DNA of 64,000 bases, taken from assembly GCF_024139115.2 (NCBI RefSeq), contig NW_026943389.1:1-64000 (forward strand), written 5' to 3'. Shown in pieces: positions 22,501 through 33,295 of this stretch. The DNA is from Armigeres subalbatus (Eukaryota > Arthropoda > Insecta > Diptera > Culicidae). The position numbers were made by a program, and so were the translations under genes. The notes beneath the pieces are model-generated. The model was given only the letters and a program-made list of their open reading frames with translations. It was not told the origin of the DNA and did no database searches. The first letter of the stretch is position 1. Every line of letters begins with the position of its first letter.

Positions 22501-23018
22501 AGAAGAAACTGCGGTCGAAAAAGATTCGCCACCGCACCAAATGTGTCATGTACAAGACGCTTATAAGACCGGTTGTCCTCTACGGACATGAAACATGGAC
22601 AATGCTCGAGGAGGACTTGCAAGCACTCGGAGTATTCGAGAGACGGGTGCTTAGGACCATCTTTGGCGGTGTGCAAGAAGACGGTGTGTGGCGGCGAAGA
22701 ATGAACCATGAGCTCGCCCAACTCTACGGCGAACCCAGTATCCAGAAGGTAGCTAAAGCCGGATGGGTACGATGGGCAGGACATGTTGCAAGAATGCCGG
22801 ACAGCAACCCTGCAAAGATGGTGTTCGCTTCCGATCCGGCAGGTACGAGACGGCGTGGAGCGCAGCGAGCGAGATGGGCAGACCAGGTGCAGAACGACTT
22901 GGCGAGCGTGGGGCGTATCCGAGGATGGAGAGATGCGGCCTCGAACCGTGCATTGTGGCGTCAAATTGTTGATTCAGTGTTATCTGTTTAGATGTTAACT
23001 AAATTAATGAATGAAATG
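19579..23018 (+). mobile_element. RTE-type retrotransposon, essentially full length, 11-bp target duplication
   Basis: AAGTAACCGGT flanks the copy at 19568-19578 and 23019-23029, and the outer flanks join into the antisense Jockey frame. The 5' UTR (19579-19932) matches the RTE copy at 4043. One long coding region follows, and the 3' end is a short simple tail (TGAATGAAATG) as usual for RTE elements. Total length is 3440 bp. It inserted after the Jockey-like element. Confidence 0.9.
19933..22991 (+). pseudogene. RTE polyprotein: endonuclease, linker, reverse transcriptase; 4 stops and 1 frameshift
   Basis: From an ATG at 19933 one frame carries TSDWKLGSWNCKSLNF and GFGIVALQEVCW (endonuclease), IIIGDLNAQVGQEEEFG, and HVLIDGRHFSDIIDVRTYRG. 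In-frame stops sit at 19996, 20233, 20902 and 20965. A charged linker (FQEKKRRLEEAECEEME) follows. A one-base loss near 21579, shown by comparison with 50265, shifts the frame. The rest is open to 22991: YKKGDKLECENFRAITILN, LFVDFKAAYDSIDRVELW, RRGLRQGDGLSCLLFNIVLE, FVDDMDIVG at about 22197, and a C-terminal region with WRRRMNHELAQLYGEPS. The catalytic aspartates survive; the stops and frameshift inactivate it. Confidence 0.85.
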
Positions 23019-23029
23019 AAGTAACCGGT

Positions 23030-23659
23030 GATGAATAGCTTTTTCGAATAGCTTGGATAATCCTGAGAGAAGGCTGGTGAGACGATAACTTTTTGGGGAG
23101 GAAGGATCCTTCCCAGGCTTACGGATGAGGATGACTTTCACTGACTTCCAGAACGAGTAGCTGAGCCGGAGACACTGATTAAAGATTAGCGAGAGGTGCT
23201 CAAGAACGGGTCACTCATGTGTTTGAGCTCGAGATTCAGTATGCTGTCGAAGCCCGGGGCCTTCATGTTTTTCGACGATTTGATATAGGCCGTCAATTCG
23301 CCAGCTCCGGGGTGTAGAGCGGAGCGGAATCCTCCGAGGGTAGAGGATGCTCATCTTGATATCGGCGAAATCCTGGAGGAGGGAGTGGGGGCCATTCGCT
23401 GGAGGATGGAGCCGGCGGTGCTGGAGTTTGAACTGACGCAGCTGCTGCTGCCAATCGCTTGTGCAGTTGTAACGGTGGGAGGACTGGAATCGCTCAACGG
23501 GGAGCCATGATGGCCAGATAGTTCACCTCGTTGACTACAGGAGCACGATTCTTCTTCGGATGGTTTCTGGTGGAAGCCATCTTCCGGCTTCAGTTTCTGG
23601 TTCCGTGCCCGAAGTCGAAGCAGTTGGTGCACTGCGTAACGCCGCGGCGTTACACGGTG
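23030..23659 (-). pseudogene. Jockey-like ORF1 tail joined to ORF2 start by deletion
   Basis: On the minus strand 23640-23590 reads RRGVTQCTNCFDFGHGTRN, a CX2C start of a gag-type zinc knuckle. It is followed by a proline-rich ORF1 end (PAPPAPSSSEWPPLPPPGF) and, after a gap, pre-reverse-transcriptase text (SSKNMKAPGFDSILNLELKH). The whole endonuclease is missing, so this copy suffered an internal deletion before or after insertion. Confidence 0.7.
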
Positions 23660-23672
23660 CTCTGCAATAGTT

Positions 23673-24103
23673 TTTTTATTCCTTTATTTATTTGTTAGGC
23701 AGTCTGTGTTACTTAACCGCTACTGTGCCGAGATCTACTGTGGTATTCTGCTCTTCAGAATCCACACAGAATCTATTTTTGGATTTCCATTACCATTATT
23801 GTTGTCGTTGCCAGTCCATCTCATCGTGAGTCCATTGTGTCCGTTTGTCCACATCGTTATTCAAAGATCGTTGCATTGTTCGGTTGTCATTAATCCGGGT
23901 AACGTGGGAGGAATGCCTCCGAGAAGAACAAGTTGTCAGTCGTCATCAGGCAGCCGTGACGGTAAGGCGCGTACCCCAAACGCCACCGTAGGGGCTGCGG
24001 ATCTGGCGACTGACGAGGGTTTGGTTGAGGGGCTGGGAATCGAACCCATGACCATTCGCTTGTAAGGCGAACCGTAGCCAACTACGCTACGGGACCCCCC
24101 AAT
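23673..24103 (-). mobile_element. 431-bp tRNA-derived SINE with 13-bp target duplication
   Basis: CTCTGCAATAGTT flanks it at 23660-23672 and 24104-24116. On the minus strand it starts with a tRNA-like head (GGGGTCCCGTAGCG, anticodon-loop sequence CTTACAA, T arm GGGTTCGATTCCCAGCC) and ends with GCCTAACAAATAAATAAAGG and an A-rich tail. The loop would give a valine-type UAC anticodon if read as a tRNA. The body (about 330 bp) shows no match to the other SINEs here. It sits inside ORF1 of the antisense Jockey-like element. Confidence 0.85.
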
Positions 24104-24142
24104 CTCTGCAATAGTTGTTTGGAGGAGTTACCCACGGTGTCA

Positions 24143-24222
24143 GGCCATTAGGCCGAAGGCCATTTGACCGAAGGTCATTAGGCCGAATGGTCATTAGGCC
24201 GAATGGCCATTAGGCCGAATCA
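24143..24222. repeat. GGCCGAATGGTCATTA degenerate tandem repeat
   Basis: Five to six imperfect copies of CATTAGGCCGAATGGC mark the point where the Jockey-like element is truncated. Related forms occur at 12172 and 15189. TCGAATGACATTTAG variants at 33040-33130, 37380-37460 and 37780-37830 may be distant relatives. Confidence 0.8.
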
Positions 24223-24254
24223 GTAAAAAGAAGCAAAAAGTGAAAATGCGAAGT

Positions 24255-24640
24255 TCTTTCTTCACCTTACCCCTTCTTCCTTCTCCCTTCTTGCATCTTT
24301 CTTGTTCTATCTGTCTTCTTTTTCCTTCTTTTTCTTTCTTCTTCATTTTTTTCTTTTTCGCTGTTCCTTCTTCTTTGTTACTTTCTGCATTCCTCTTCCT
24401 TCTTTTTTTCATCATTCTTCTTCTATCTTTGTTCTTCCTTGTTCCCCTTCCTCATCCTTCTTCCTTCTTTCTTTTATCTTCCTTTCCTCACTCTTCTTCT
24501 TTCAACTTTCTTCTTCTTTTCTCTTACTTATTTCTTCTTTTTCCCTTCTATAAATACAAATTCTTTCTTTTTCTGTCTTTCTTGTTGCTTTTTACTGTTG
24601 CTTTTTTCTTTCTTCTTGTTTCCTTCTTTTTGAAGTAGAA
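24255..24640. repeat. CTTCC/CTTTT polypyrimidine microsatellite
   Basis: A nearly pure pyrimidine tract of degenerate CTTCTT and CTTCC units. Long open frames through it (poly Phe/Leu/Ser) are compositional artefacts. Confidence 0.9.
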
Positions 24641-25199
24641 CTACGTCTGTCTTTTCTATACACTTTACGATTGCAAAATATCGAAAAACGTCACGGAAAT
24701 ATGATAGACTTTGATCGTTAATATCTCAGCCGTTTCTCGGTGGATTTTCAATTTCCTTGGACCATCTGATCAAGGAAGAGTCAACGCTTCATTCCCGATG
24801 TACATTGAAGTCGTTTCTACGCGTTTTATTTTTACACGAATCGTTTTTTATGCAAAAAATTTCGGAATTAACGCGATTTATTTAGACACATTTTGGAATT
24901 TATGCGGTTTTTACGTTGTTTTAATTTACGCGGCCCATATCCTCCTTAAGGGCAGCAGGGACTATGTTCAAGGGCTTGACGATCCCTCCCCAGGCCATCT
25001 GCGAGTTGTGGCGCCTGCCTAGGATGTGGTGGGGTTTGACAGTGGGCCCTGTTAAACCTCTATAAAAAGCTGCATGTATCCGCAAGTAGGCTCCGCCAAA
25101 GCGACCGTGTGCCGCTCAAAGCGCACAAGCCTAAGTCCTGGTGTTAGGTGGGACGCTAAACAGCCCTGACACGACGGCCCTCCGACGAGACAGGAGGTT

Positions 25200-28100
25200 T
25201 GCGCAGGCCCAATAAGCCGCCTTTAAAAACAACTATTACGAACGACATAGAAGATAACACGACTCGATACAATCGGCAACGACCTAGGCGACGAATAAAG
25301 GATCACGATTGGAAGCTTGGAACATGGAACTGCAAGTCGCTAGGCTTCGCAGGTTGCGACAGGATAATCTACGATGAATTACATCCCCGCAACTTCGATG
25401 TCGTAGCGCTGCAGGAAATCTGCTGGACAGGACAGAAAGTGTGGAAAAGCGGGTATCGAGTGGTTGCCTTCTACCAAAGCTGTGGCACCACCAACGAGCT
25501 GGGAACCGGCTTCATAGTGCTGGGAAAGATGCGCCAACGCGTGATTGGGTGCAGCCAATTAACGCAAGGATGTGCAAGCTGAGGATAAAAGGCCGTTTCT
25601 TCAACTATAGCATCATCAACGTGCACTGCCCACACGATGGGAGATCCGACGACAAAAAAGAAGCGTTCTATGCGCAGCTGGAGCAGACATACGATGGATG
25701 CCCACTGCGGGACGTCAAAATCGTCATCGGTGACATGAACGCTCAGGTAGAAAGGGAGGAAATGTATAGACCGGTCATGGGACCGGATAGTCTGCATACC
25801 GTATCGAACGACAACGGCCAACGATGCATAAACTTTGCAGCCTCCCGCGGAATGGTAGTCCGAAGCACTTTCTCCCCCCGCAAGAATATCCACAAGGCCA
25901 CATGGAAATCACCTAATCAAGTAACGGAAAACCAAATCGACCACGTTCTAATCGACGGTAAATTCTTCTCCGACATCACGAGCGTGCAGTGCGAATATTG
26001 AATCAGACCACTACCTCGTTGCAGTATGCATGCGCTCAAATCTCTCGACGGTGATCAACACTCGTCGGAGTCGTCCACCGCGGCTAAACATTGGGCGGCT
26101 GCAGAACGGTAGACCCAAGACTACGCGCAGCAGCGAGAAGTGGCACTCCCAACGGAAGAGCAGCTACACAGATAGAAAAAGTTGTTGAAATTTACACGAA
26201 AGTAATGCACATAAAGGGAATGCCAAAAAAAGCGTAATTTTAAACGATATTTTCGCTTGGATGTATGCAATTTGTATTGCATTATGCCACTATTTATTCG
26301 ATTAAGTTGTATAATGCTATACAAATTGCATACATTTGGGGTGCAATTGATGAAAAAGATTCATGTATGCTCAGAATAGCGTAATTTTCCGCGTCTGTAT
26401 TTTTTACGCGCTGATTAGTTTTCATTATTTTTTTCTGTGTAGGCGCAGCATCTCTTGAAGACGGCTGGAGAGATATTCGATCCGCCATTGGAAGCACCGC
26501 AACCGCTGCACTAGGCACGGTGGCTCCGGATCAGAGAAACGACTGGTATGACGGCGAATGTGAGCAGTTAGTTGAGGAGAAGAATGCAGCATGGGCGAGA
26601 TTGCTGCAACACCGCACGAGGGCGAACGATGCACGATACAAACGGGTGCGGAACAGACAAAGGAGGAAAAAGCGCCAGCAGGAAGATCGAGACCGTGAGG
26701 AGACGGAGCAACTGTACCGCGCTAATAACGCACGAAAGTTCTATGAGAAGTTGAACCGTTCACGTAAGGGCCACGTGCCACAGCCCGATATGTGCAAGGA
26801 CATAAACGGGAACCTTCTTACAAACGAGCGTGATCCAAAGGTGGCGGCAGCACTACGAATAGCACCTGAATGGCGATATGGCAGACAACGGTGGCGGTAT
26901 GGTAATGAACCTAGGAGCACGCGCGCAGGACATGCGACTTCCGGCTCCGGATCTCCAGGAAATCTAGGAGGATATCTGCCGGATGAAAAACAACAAAGCC
27001 CCTGGAGTTGACCAACTACCTGGAGAGCTGTTTAAACACGGTGGAGAAGCACTGGCTGGAGCGCTGCACTGGGTCATTACCAAGGTTTGGAAGGATGAGG
27101 TTCTGCCACAGGAGTGGATGGAAGGCGTCGTGTGTCCCATCTACAAAAAGGGCGATAAGCTGGATTGTAGCAACTACCGCGCAATCATATTGCTGAACGC
27201 CGCCTACAAGGTACTCTCCCAAATTGTATGCCGCCGACTAACACCAATTGCAAGAGAGTTCGTGGGGCAGTACCAGGCGGGATTTATGGGTGAACGCTCT
27301 ACCACAGACCAGGTGTTCGCCATACGTCAGGTATTGCAGAAATGCCGCGAATACAACGTGCCCACACATCATCTATTTATCGCCTTCAAAGCCGCATATG
27401 ATACAATCGATCGGGACCAGCTATGGCAGCTAATGCACGAAAACGGATTTCCGGATAAACTGATACGGATGATCAAGGCGACGATGGATCGGGTGATGTA
27501 CGTAGTTCGAGTTTCAGGGGCATTCTCGAGTCCCTTCGAAACGCGTAGAGGGTTACGGCAAGGTAATGGTCTTTCGTGTCTGCTATTCAACATCGCTTTG
27601 GAGGGAGTAATACGAAGGGCAGAAATTGACACGAGTGGTACGATTTTCACGAAGTTCGTTCAGCTATTTGGTTTCGCCGTAACTTTGAGAGGATGGAGGC
27701 AGCCTACATCAGACTGAAAAGCGAAGCTAAACGGATTGGACTAGTCATCAACACGTCGAAGACGAAGTACATGATAGGAAGAGGCTCAAGAGAGGTCAAT
27801 GTAAGCCACCCACCACGAGTTTCTGTCGGTGGTGACGAAATCGAGGTGGTTGAAGAATTCGTGTACTTGGGCTCACTGGTGACCGCCGATAACGATACCA
27901 GCAGAGAAATTCGGAGGCGCATTGTGGCTGGAAATCGTACGTACTTTGGAATAGAGTTCGTCGCCGTACCAAACTGACAATCTACAAAACGCTTATAAGA
28001 CCGGTAGTTCTCTACGGACACGAGACCTGGACGATGCTCGTGGAGGACCAACGCGCACTGGGAGTTTTTGAAAGGAAAGTGTTGCGTACCATCTATGGTG

Positions 28101-28438
28101 GGGTGCAGATGGCAGACGGTACGTGGAGGAGGCGAATGAACCACGAGTTGCATCAGCTGTTGGGAGAACCATCCATCGTTCACATCGCGAAAATCGGAAG
28201 ACTGCGGTGGGCCGGGCACGTAGACAGAATGTCGGACAGTAATCCGGTGAAAATGGTTCTCGACAACGATCCGACGGGAACAAGAAGGCGAGGTGCACAG
28301 CGGGCAAGGTGGATCGATCAGGTGGAGGACGATTTGCGGACCCTCCGCAGACTGCGTGGTTGGCGAAGTGCAGCCATGGACCGAGCTGAATGGAGAAGAC
28401 TTTTATGTGCAGCACAGGCCACTCCGGCCTTAGTCTGA
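25200..28438 (+). pseudogene. RTE polyprotein with lost catalytic aspartates
   Basis: The endonuclease reads DHDWKLGTWNCKSLGF, DVVALQEICWTG and AFYQSCGTTNELGTGF, then shifts frame near 25551 by loss of one base. IVIGDMNAQVEREEMYR and NQIDHVLIDGKFFSDIT follow, with a small deletion at 25990. A MITE interrupts at 26167-26439. The linker resumes with APDQRNDWYDGECEQLVEEK. Reverse transcriptase: YKKGDKLDCSNYRAIILLN, then LFIAFKAAYDTID, where the motif A aspartate is alanine (27382-27384). The YADD box is deleted near 27675 (FGFA, then unrelated residues). The C-terminal WRRRMNHELHQLLGEPS region reaches a stop at about 28436. Start codon unclear. Confidence 0.85.
26167..26439. mobile_element. 273-bp MITE, CACAGA inverted ends, TA target duplication
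   Basis: It begins CACAGATAGAAAAAG and ends TTTTTTTCTGTG, with TA at 26165-26166 and 26440-26441. The homologous RTE sequence at 61300 reads straight through (GAGCAGCTAGGCGCAGC), which proves the insertion and its exact edges. A relative with CACAGATAAAAATATG lies at 53522. Transposase type is not visible; TA duplication favours Tc1/mariner. Confidence 0.9.
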
Positions 28439-28470
28439 TAATAAATAAATAAATAAATAAAATATCCTCC

Positions 28471-28965
28471 GAATAAAAGCTGACTCCAGTGTGTTACAAT
28501 ATTTATGTATGATTATTTACTACTGAACACTTGCTAACAGTTTAGCAATCGGTTTTGGTGAATCAGTCAAACTCGTAAGTGCATCGCAAGCTTCTTCTTC
28601 CATAGCACTACATTCCAACTGGAACTTGGCCTGCTTTTCAACTGAGTAATCTATTAGAATAAGGAAAATAAGTTCAAAAGTATCATTTACCAATGCTTCG
28701 AATCGAGATACAATTATCGAATGACTTTTACTCTCTAGCGAGTTTTTAGCAATTGATAATTTGGATATGTGTTCGATTGAGAGTGTTGTGCAGCCTTAAT
28801 TTTTTTAAATTTTTATTCCCATCATCCTTTTCAAATTTTGTTCTAAAAATTATATACATCACCATGGTTTGTAATGCTCACTCAATCTCAGCAGACAATC
28901 ACGAAAACAACCAGTACTGCCACATAGTTCAACGCCACCTTTGCGTACAACCCGATTGGGCTGCA
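28471..28965. other. Gap: AT-rich, no feature recognised
   Basis: Unique-looking sequence between the RTE tail and the pyrimidine tract; no ORF with a recognisable domain. Confidence 0.4.
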
Positions 28966-29516
28966 CCTTTGAGTTTTTCTCCTTCCTTCTCAATTATTCC
29001 TTCTTTTTTCCTTTTTCTTTTTTCTTCGTTTTTCCTTCTTCGCTCTTTTCCCCGTTCTACCTTCTTTTTTTCCTTATTCCTCATTCTTCATTCCATCTTC
29101 CTTCTTTCTCCTTATTTCTTCTTTCTTCCTTCTTCCTCCTTCTTTCAGCCTTCTTCATTCTTCCTTTTTTCTTCTTCCTCCTTCTTTATTCCTTTCCTCT
29201 TTCTTCTTTCTTCCTCTTTCTTCCTTCTGTCTTCTTTCTTGCTCCTCCCTCAGCCTTCTTCCTACTTTCTACTTCCTTCTTCTTTCCTTCTTCCTTCTTC
29301 TTTTATTTTTCTTCCTTCTTCCTTCTTCCCTCATCCTTCTCCTTTCTTCCTTTTTCCTTCATGCTTCTTCCTCTTCTTTCTTCCTTCTTCCTTCTTCCTT
29401 CTTCCTTCGTCCTTCTTCCTTTTTCCTTCTTCCCTCTTCCTTCTTCCTTTTTCCTTCTTTCTTCCTTCTTCCTTTTTCCAGCTTCCTTCTTCCTTCTCAT
29501 TTCCTTCTCTCTCACA
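28966..29516. repeat. CTTCCTTCTTCC polypyrimidine microsatellite, about 550 bp
   Basis: Degenerate CTTCCTT and TTCTTCC units run through the whole stretch. It is similar to 24255-24640 but longer. The 267- and 208-codon open frames here are poly(Phe/Leu/Ser) artefacts of a stop-free pyrimidine strand. Confidence 0.95.
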
Positions 29517-32342
29517 GAAGTTTCCTCGATCTCTACGAGCTACAGTGTATTTTTGATAGCTATATGATGATCATTTCAAGATAATCAAACACAATTTCAA
29601 TACTAAGATGCGAGGCAGCCATGAACAATATATTTATTACTGTCAGTCAATATGTATTTATGACAAGATAACTCCAAATACGATTTTAGAACTTCCCGGA
29701 CCAGGGTTTGCAGAAATCGCTCTCAACAAATAACGAACAACGATAAAAGAGAGGCAAAAACTGTTCCGAATGATAACAAGCCATGATAACAAATTTATCA
29801 AACATGTATACAAGTGCGAAAAAACAGAATCGGATAGGCAGCCCCCACAGAAAAATTGTGATTCTCGCTTTGTTATCGCTCCTTTCGTGTTGGTTACTGG
29901 ACAGCTGTGTAGAACAAGTTGAAATGCATCATCAGAGCCAGTGCTCCCCACATTTGGAGCTTTCTAAAAGAAATTTATCATGGGGTATGACATCCCGAAT
30001 CAGTTCTCTATCATGACAGCTTGCGAAAAAAGTTGCTCGCGGTATGCTACATATCGTATATGAAAGTATACAGAGATGATAAGTGCGAGACTTGCTTTTT
30101 CTCTTTATGATTCAATCCCCGTCCCGGACACATGCGATTTCGTAGGTTGTTTGTAGCTTCTGTACGCAGGTGATTAATAACCATCTTTTATTATCAGCAT
30201 TCACTAGGATGAAGCTCAAGAAACACCTTTTCTATGACAATTGTCGCAAATCATAATCTGTGGTAAAAGATGGCGCAACTAACAAAACAAACCTTCCAGG
30301 CGTAAGTAAATTTACATTTTTTATTGAAAAACAAGATTTTTCCCTTTAGAACCAAAAATAAGTTGTTTTACATAATCATAATATGAACTTTCCTTCGCAA
30401 AACACATAGCTTGCGCCATTATAAAATGTTTATGACTCTTGTTATAGAAATGTTCGACCATTTCAAGCCAGGAGCGACCTCGAGTTATTTCCCAGCCACC
30501 CTGGGGCAACGTTTTCTGCCAACCAATTAAATCCAACAAGCCAAAATTTACCGCCACTTTCTTCAGTGCCCAATTGGGGTCCAGAGCCCAGTCAGAATTG
30601 CACTCCATAATCGCCGCATCTCATTTATCATCATCATCATCGCCACCGCCGCCGCATGTCGGTGCGCCGTCATGATCCCGACATGCTGCTTATACATAGT
30701 TATTTGTCTCTGCCAGACACGGGAGGCGGTGCCCTCTGAAACGGCCAAGTTAAACATCATAAAAGCCACCGTTCCGACGACCGCCAACGCACAACGGGAG
30801 AGAATTTCGCTTGTGGTGGACATAACATAAGTCCTACTTGATATGCTTTTGTTGCTTTGACCTATCAATGCTTCCTCTCCAGGTGCGCGGTTTTCAGACT
30901 ACATATTCTTTCTTTTTTCCACTAGACCCTCTCTACGGATCGAATTCTTCACCTCAATGACCATAATAAATATCTGACATTTCGCCCAACGAAATTTCCA
31001 GGGTGCAGTCTGTGCTTCTCCGACCCCATCCGTCAGTTATGCATCAATTCCAAACTGCTTGCTCGCTGTCATAAATTCAAATTTGGTTCGTTATCGCTAT
31101 CGTCGGAGGTTGCGGCGGCCACACTCTTTTCTGATCATGGGAATTGGGTGACTGGAATATGCTTTGCTTTTTTTGCGCACCCTTCTCCCCAGTTGCCGGC
31201 TCTCGGTACGGTGGTGGTTGCTAATTCACTTTCTTCTTTTGTGTTCTCCCCTCGCTGTGCTCGATGAAAGGCGCTTATCGGGTGTGAATGGATGGGCGAA
31301 GTTGGATGCACTCCGGCCGTATCAGTTCCAGAAGAGGTTTATTACATTGCTTCAGCGTTGCAGTCTCGGTGTGGCTGGAGCTGGAGCAGCAACAGGGCGT
31401 GTGGGGTCGCACATGGGAACATCATTTTCCTGGTTTCTTGTGTTGTTTTACTGGGTGGTAATTGTTGGGTAAAATTATGAAAGCTTATGATTGCAGAGGA
31501 ATTTGCATGAAGGTGGAATACTTTTCAAGATTATTAGAAGCTATTAAATACAGGTTGAGCTTCTTCTACATGAGTTTCAATGTAGGAAAGAAGATACAAA
31601 GTCTTCCCAATGCAATACAATAGACGTATTGCCAACAACTTTTGATGTATTATGATGATTCTTTTTTCCTATATTTACCAAGAAACTAAGACACATCGAC
31701 ATGACGGTAAGAAAATGCAAACAACTGCTGCAACTACAACAGTTCATAAATTATCACATGGAAACAAAATTTGTGAAAATTCTGAAGCATTTCCCGAGGA
31801 AATTGCGAACAATTTTCAGATGAAATTCCAAAATTTCTATTCTATAGAAATTTGAGAGAATTTTTTTTGAAATTCCGAAAAATTTCTGTGGAAATTCGAA
31901 AGATTTTTTTGAAGAAACTTAGAAAAAATCCAAAAAGCATGAATTCCAGGATTCGGAAGACTACCGGTAGAGTTATATTTGCCCATCAAATCTCGACTTT
32001 TCTTCTTAGAAGTCACTCGGTTACTGATTACTCACTCGGTTACTCATATGTTACCTAGAACATGAATAGCGCACAGTGCTTTCATCATCAGGGCACCCCC
32101 CAAGCTACTTTACTGTACCCTAAAAACTATTAAACTCATTCAACTTGGAAGAAATTTAGTCAAGCAATTGATCGACGTAGGGAACATGACGAAGAAGAGA
32201 ACGATCTGATATTTTAGCGACTGCTCACACTAGAAAGAACTAAAACGAAAGTACTCGATCTTCTTTACTATTAGTATCCAGGGTTCGGATTTCTCACTTA
32301 CTCACACGATTTCAGACAGATTTCTTTATCATCTACTTTATC
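29517..32342. other. Gap: mostly unique DNA with a few repeats, no gene supported
   Basis: 29725-29785 shares a sequence around ATAACGAACAACGATAAAA with 54498-54560. 30600-30660 contains an ATCATC/CGCCGC microsatellite. 30660-31450 is less AT-rich and TE-free, so it could be host intron or intergenic DNA. Open frames at 30321-30868 (minus) and 31164-31480 (plus) have no recognisable domain. 31740-31930 is degenerate GAAATTCC-type repeat. Confidence 0.35.
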
Positions 32343-32769
32343 CGCAGAACTTACAGCTTGAGCTTGAGCTTGATTGACTGCCCGTAGTTGCTACTCCATT
32401 ATAACCAGATCAGCTGTTGCACAGAGAACCAACTGATGTTCAATGTACAAGTACTGGTGATCTCACTTGTTAGGTCACTCTAGCGCCTGCCACGTCAGAA
32501 TGCAAGTCAGTATAGGGAAGGGGAAGGAAATGATGATGCAATCACTCGCCCACTGCAAGCCGAATATTCCGCTGCACTTGCCACGAGTTCAAGCGGTTTT
32601 TTTTTTGAATTTTTGGGTGAGGTTGATGACGGGCAAAGGTTCGTCTTGGTTAACGAGTTTACCTAGCTAATGTGATAGGAGATAGCAAGTGATGGAATTC
32701 TAATCAGATATAGGAAACGAGCTTTTTTTTCCGTTCAATTCTAATTCTAGCAGTTACAACTAGAATAGT
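32343..32769. repeat. AGCTTGAGCTTGATTGAC-containing dispersed repeat, edges unclear
   Basis: CAGCTTGAGCTTGAGCTTGA followed by a less AT-rich block (TTGACTGCCCGTAGTTGC) is a motif I associate with dispersed mosquito repeats. No duplicate occurs in this window, so length and class cannot be determined here. Confidence 0.25.
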
Positions 32770-32960
32770 CAATTTAAAGAGGTATAGGATAGAAATGGAA
32801 AAAGGTGTGGAAGTCCATTTCCTGTTCTAGCGATTGCAGAAACATAAGAAAACATAAGAAAGATACAAAGTAGGAGGAGGAATGGGACGAGCCTGGAATT
32901 GAACCCATGACCTCCTGCGTATGAGGCAGAAGCGATAGCCATATGACTACCAAGCTCGTT
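32770..32960 (-). mobile_element. tRNA-derived SINE, partial, same family as 53916
   Basis: On the minus strand a tRNA-like head (ACGAGCTTGGTAGTCATATG, anticodon loop CTCATAC, T arm GGTCATGGGTTCAATTCC) is followed by CAGGCTCGTCCCATTCCTCC and CTACTTTGTATCTTTC. This parallels the head and adjoining body of the SINE at 53916. The 3' half and GCTAAT tail are absent. The loop differs (CAT here, TAT at 53916), so it is not one conserved tRNA. Confidence 0.75.
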
Positions 32961-33034
32961 ACTTTATACGGAGAACTTACAGGGCGATAAACTCTGAAAC
33001 CAGCGAAGGTGCAATTTTTTTGTGAATCTATACC

Positions 33035-33135
33035 ATTTCGTCCAATGGCATTTAGTCGAATGACATTTAGTCGAGAATGAATTTTTAATGCACTAGATAC
33101 GTAGGACATTTGGTCGAATGACGTTTGATAGAAAG
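33035..33135. repeat. CATTTAGTCGAATGA degenerate repeats
   Basis: Copies of CATTTAGTCGAATGAC and CATTTGGTCGAATGACG repeat irregularly. The same motif appears at about 37380-37460, 37780-37830 and 38120-38165. Confidence 0.6.
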
Positions 33136-33295
33136 CGGATTTTCGAATTAATAATCTAGGTACATTTAGCTTAAGGTGAAGGTGGGTTGAGTACCAAAAC
33201 AAATCTTTGAAAGTATTGATACAATAAAAATTGTCATATACTGTAGTAGTATTGGTGTCGTATTTATAAAAAAAAACAATAACAAAATATTAGTA

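Larger units (their letters stand above)
18220..24137 (-). mobile_element. Jockey-like non-LTR retrotransposon in antisense, multiply interrupted and internally deleted
   Basis: Pieces of one element can be joined across three insertions: a SINE fragment (18838-18965), an RTE copy (19579-23018) and a second SINE (23673-24103). Reading the minus strand from 24137 downwards gives an ORF1 remnant with zinc-knuckle text, then a deletion that removes the endonuclease, then reverse transcriptase, and a 3' UTR ending near 18220. The 5' end is lost at about 24137, where GGCCGAATGG repeats begin. It is the oldest element in this cluster because everything else is inserted into it. Confidence 0.8.
24946..28461 (+). 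mobile_element. RTE-type retrotransposon, second subfamily, full length with 9-bp target duplication
   Basis: ATATCCTCC occurs at 24937-24945 and 28462-28470. The 3' end is (ATAA)n, a typical RTE tail. The 5' UTR (24946 to about 25200) differs from that of the 19579 copy, and protein identity is partial, so this is a distinct subfamily, also represented at 60488. Length is 3516 bp including a nested 273-bp MITE. The element is dead. Confidence 0.9.

Noticed and set aside
24020..24103. tRNA-like sequence with valine-type loop
   Set aside because: It is the head of a SINE with body, tail and 13-bp target duplication, so not a tRNA gene.
24240..24638. Long open frame of Phe/Leu/Ser residues
   Set aside because: It is a pyrimidine-rich microsatellite, and the strand lacks stop codons because of composition.
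28753..29567. 267- and 208-codon open frames resembling membrane proteins
   Set aside because: Both are explained by the CTTCC repeat tract at 28966-29516; there is no plausible conserved protein.
32880..32960. tRNA-Met-like sequence on the minus strand
   Set aside because: It belongs to the same SINE family as 53916, with body sequence adjoining.
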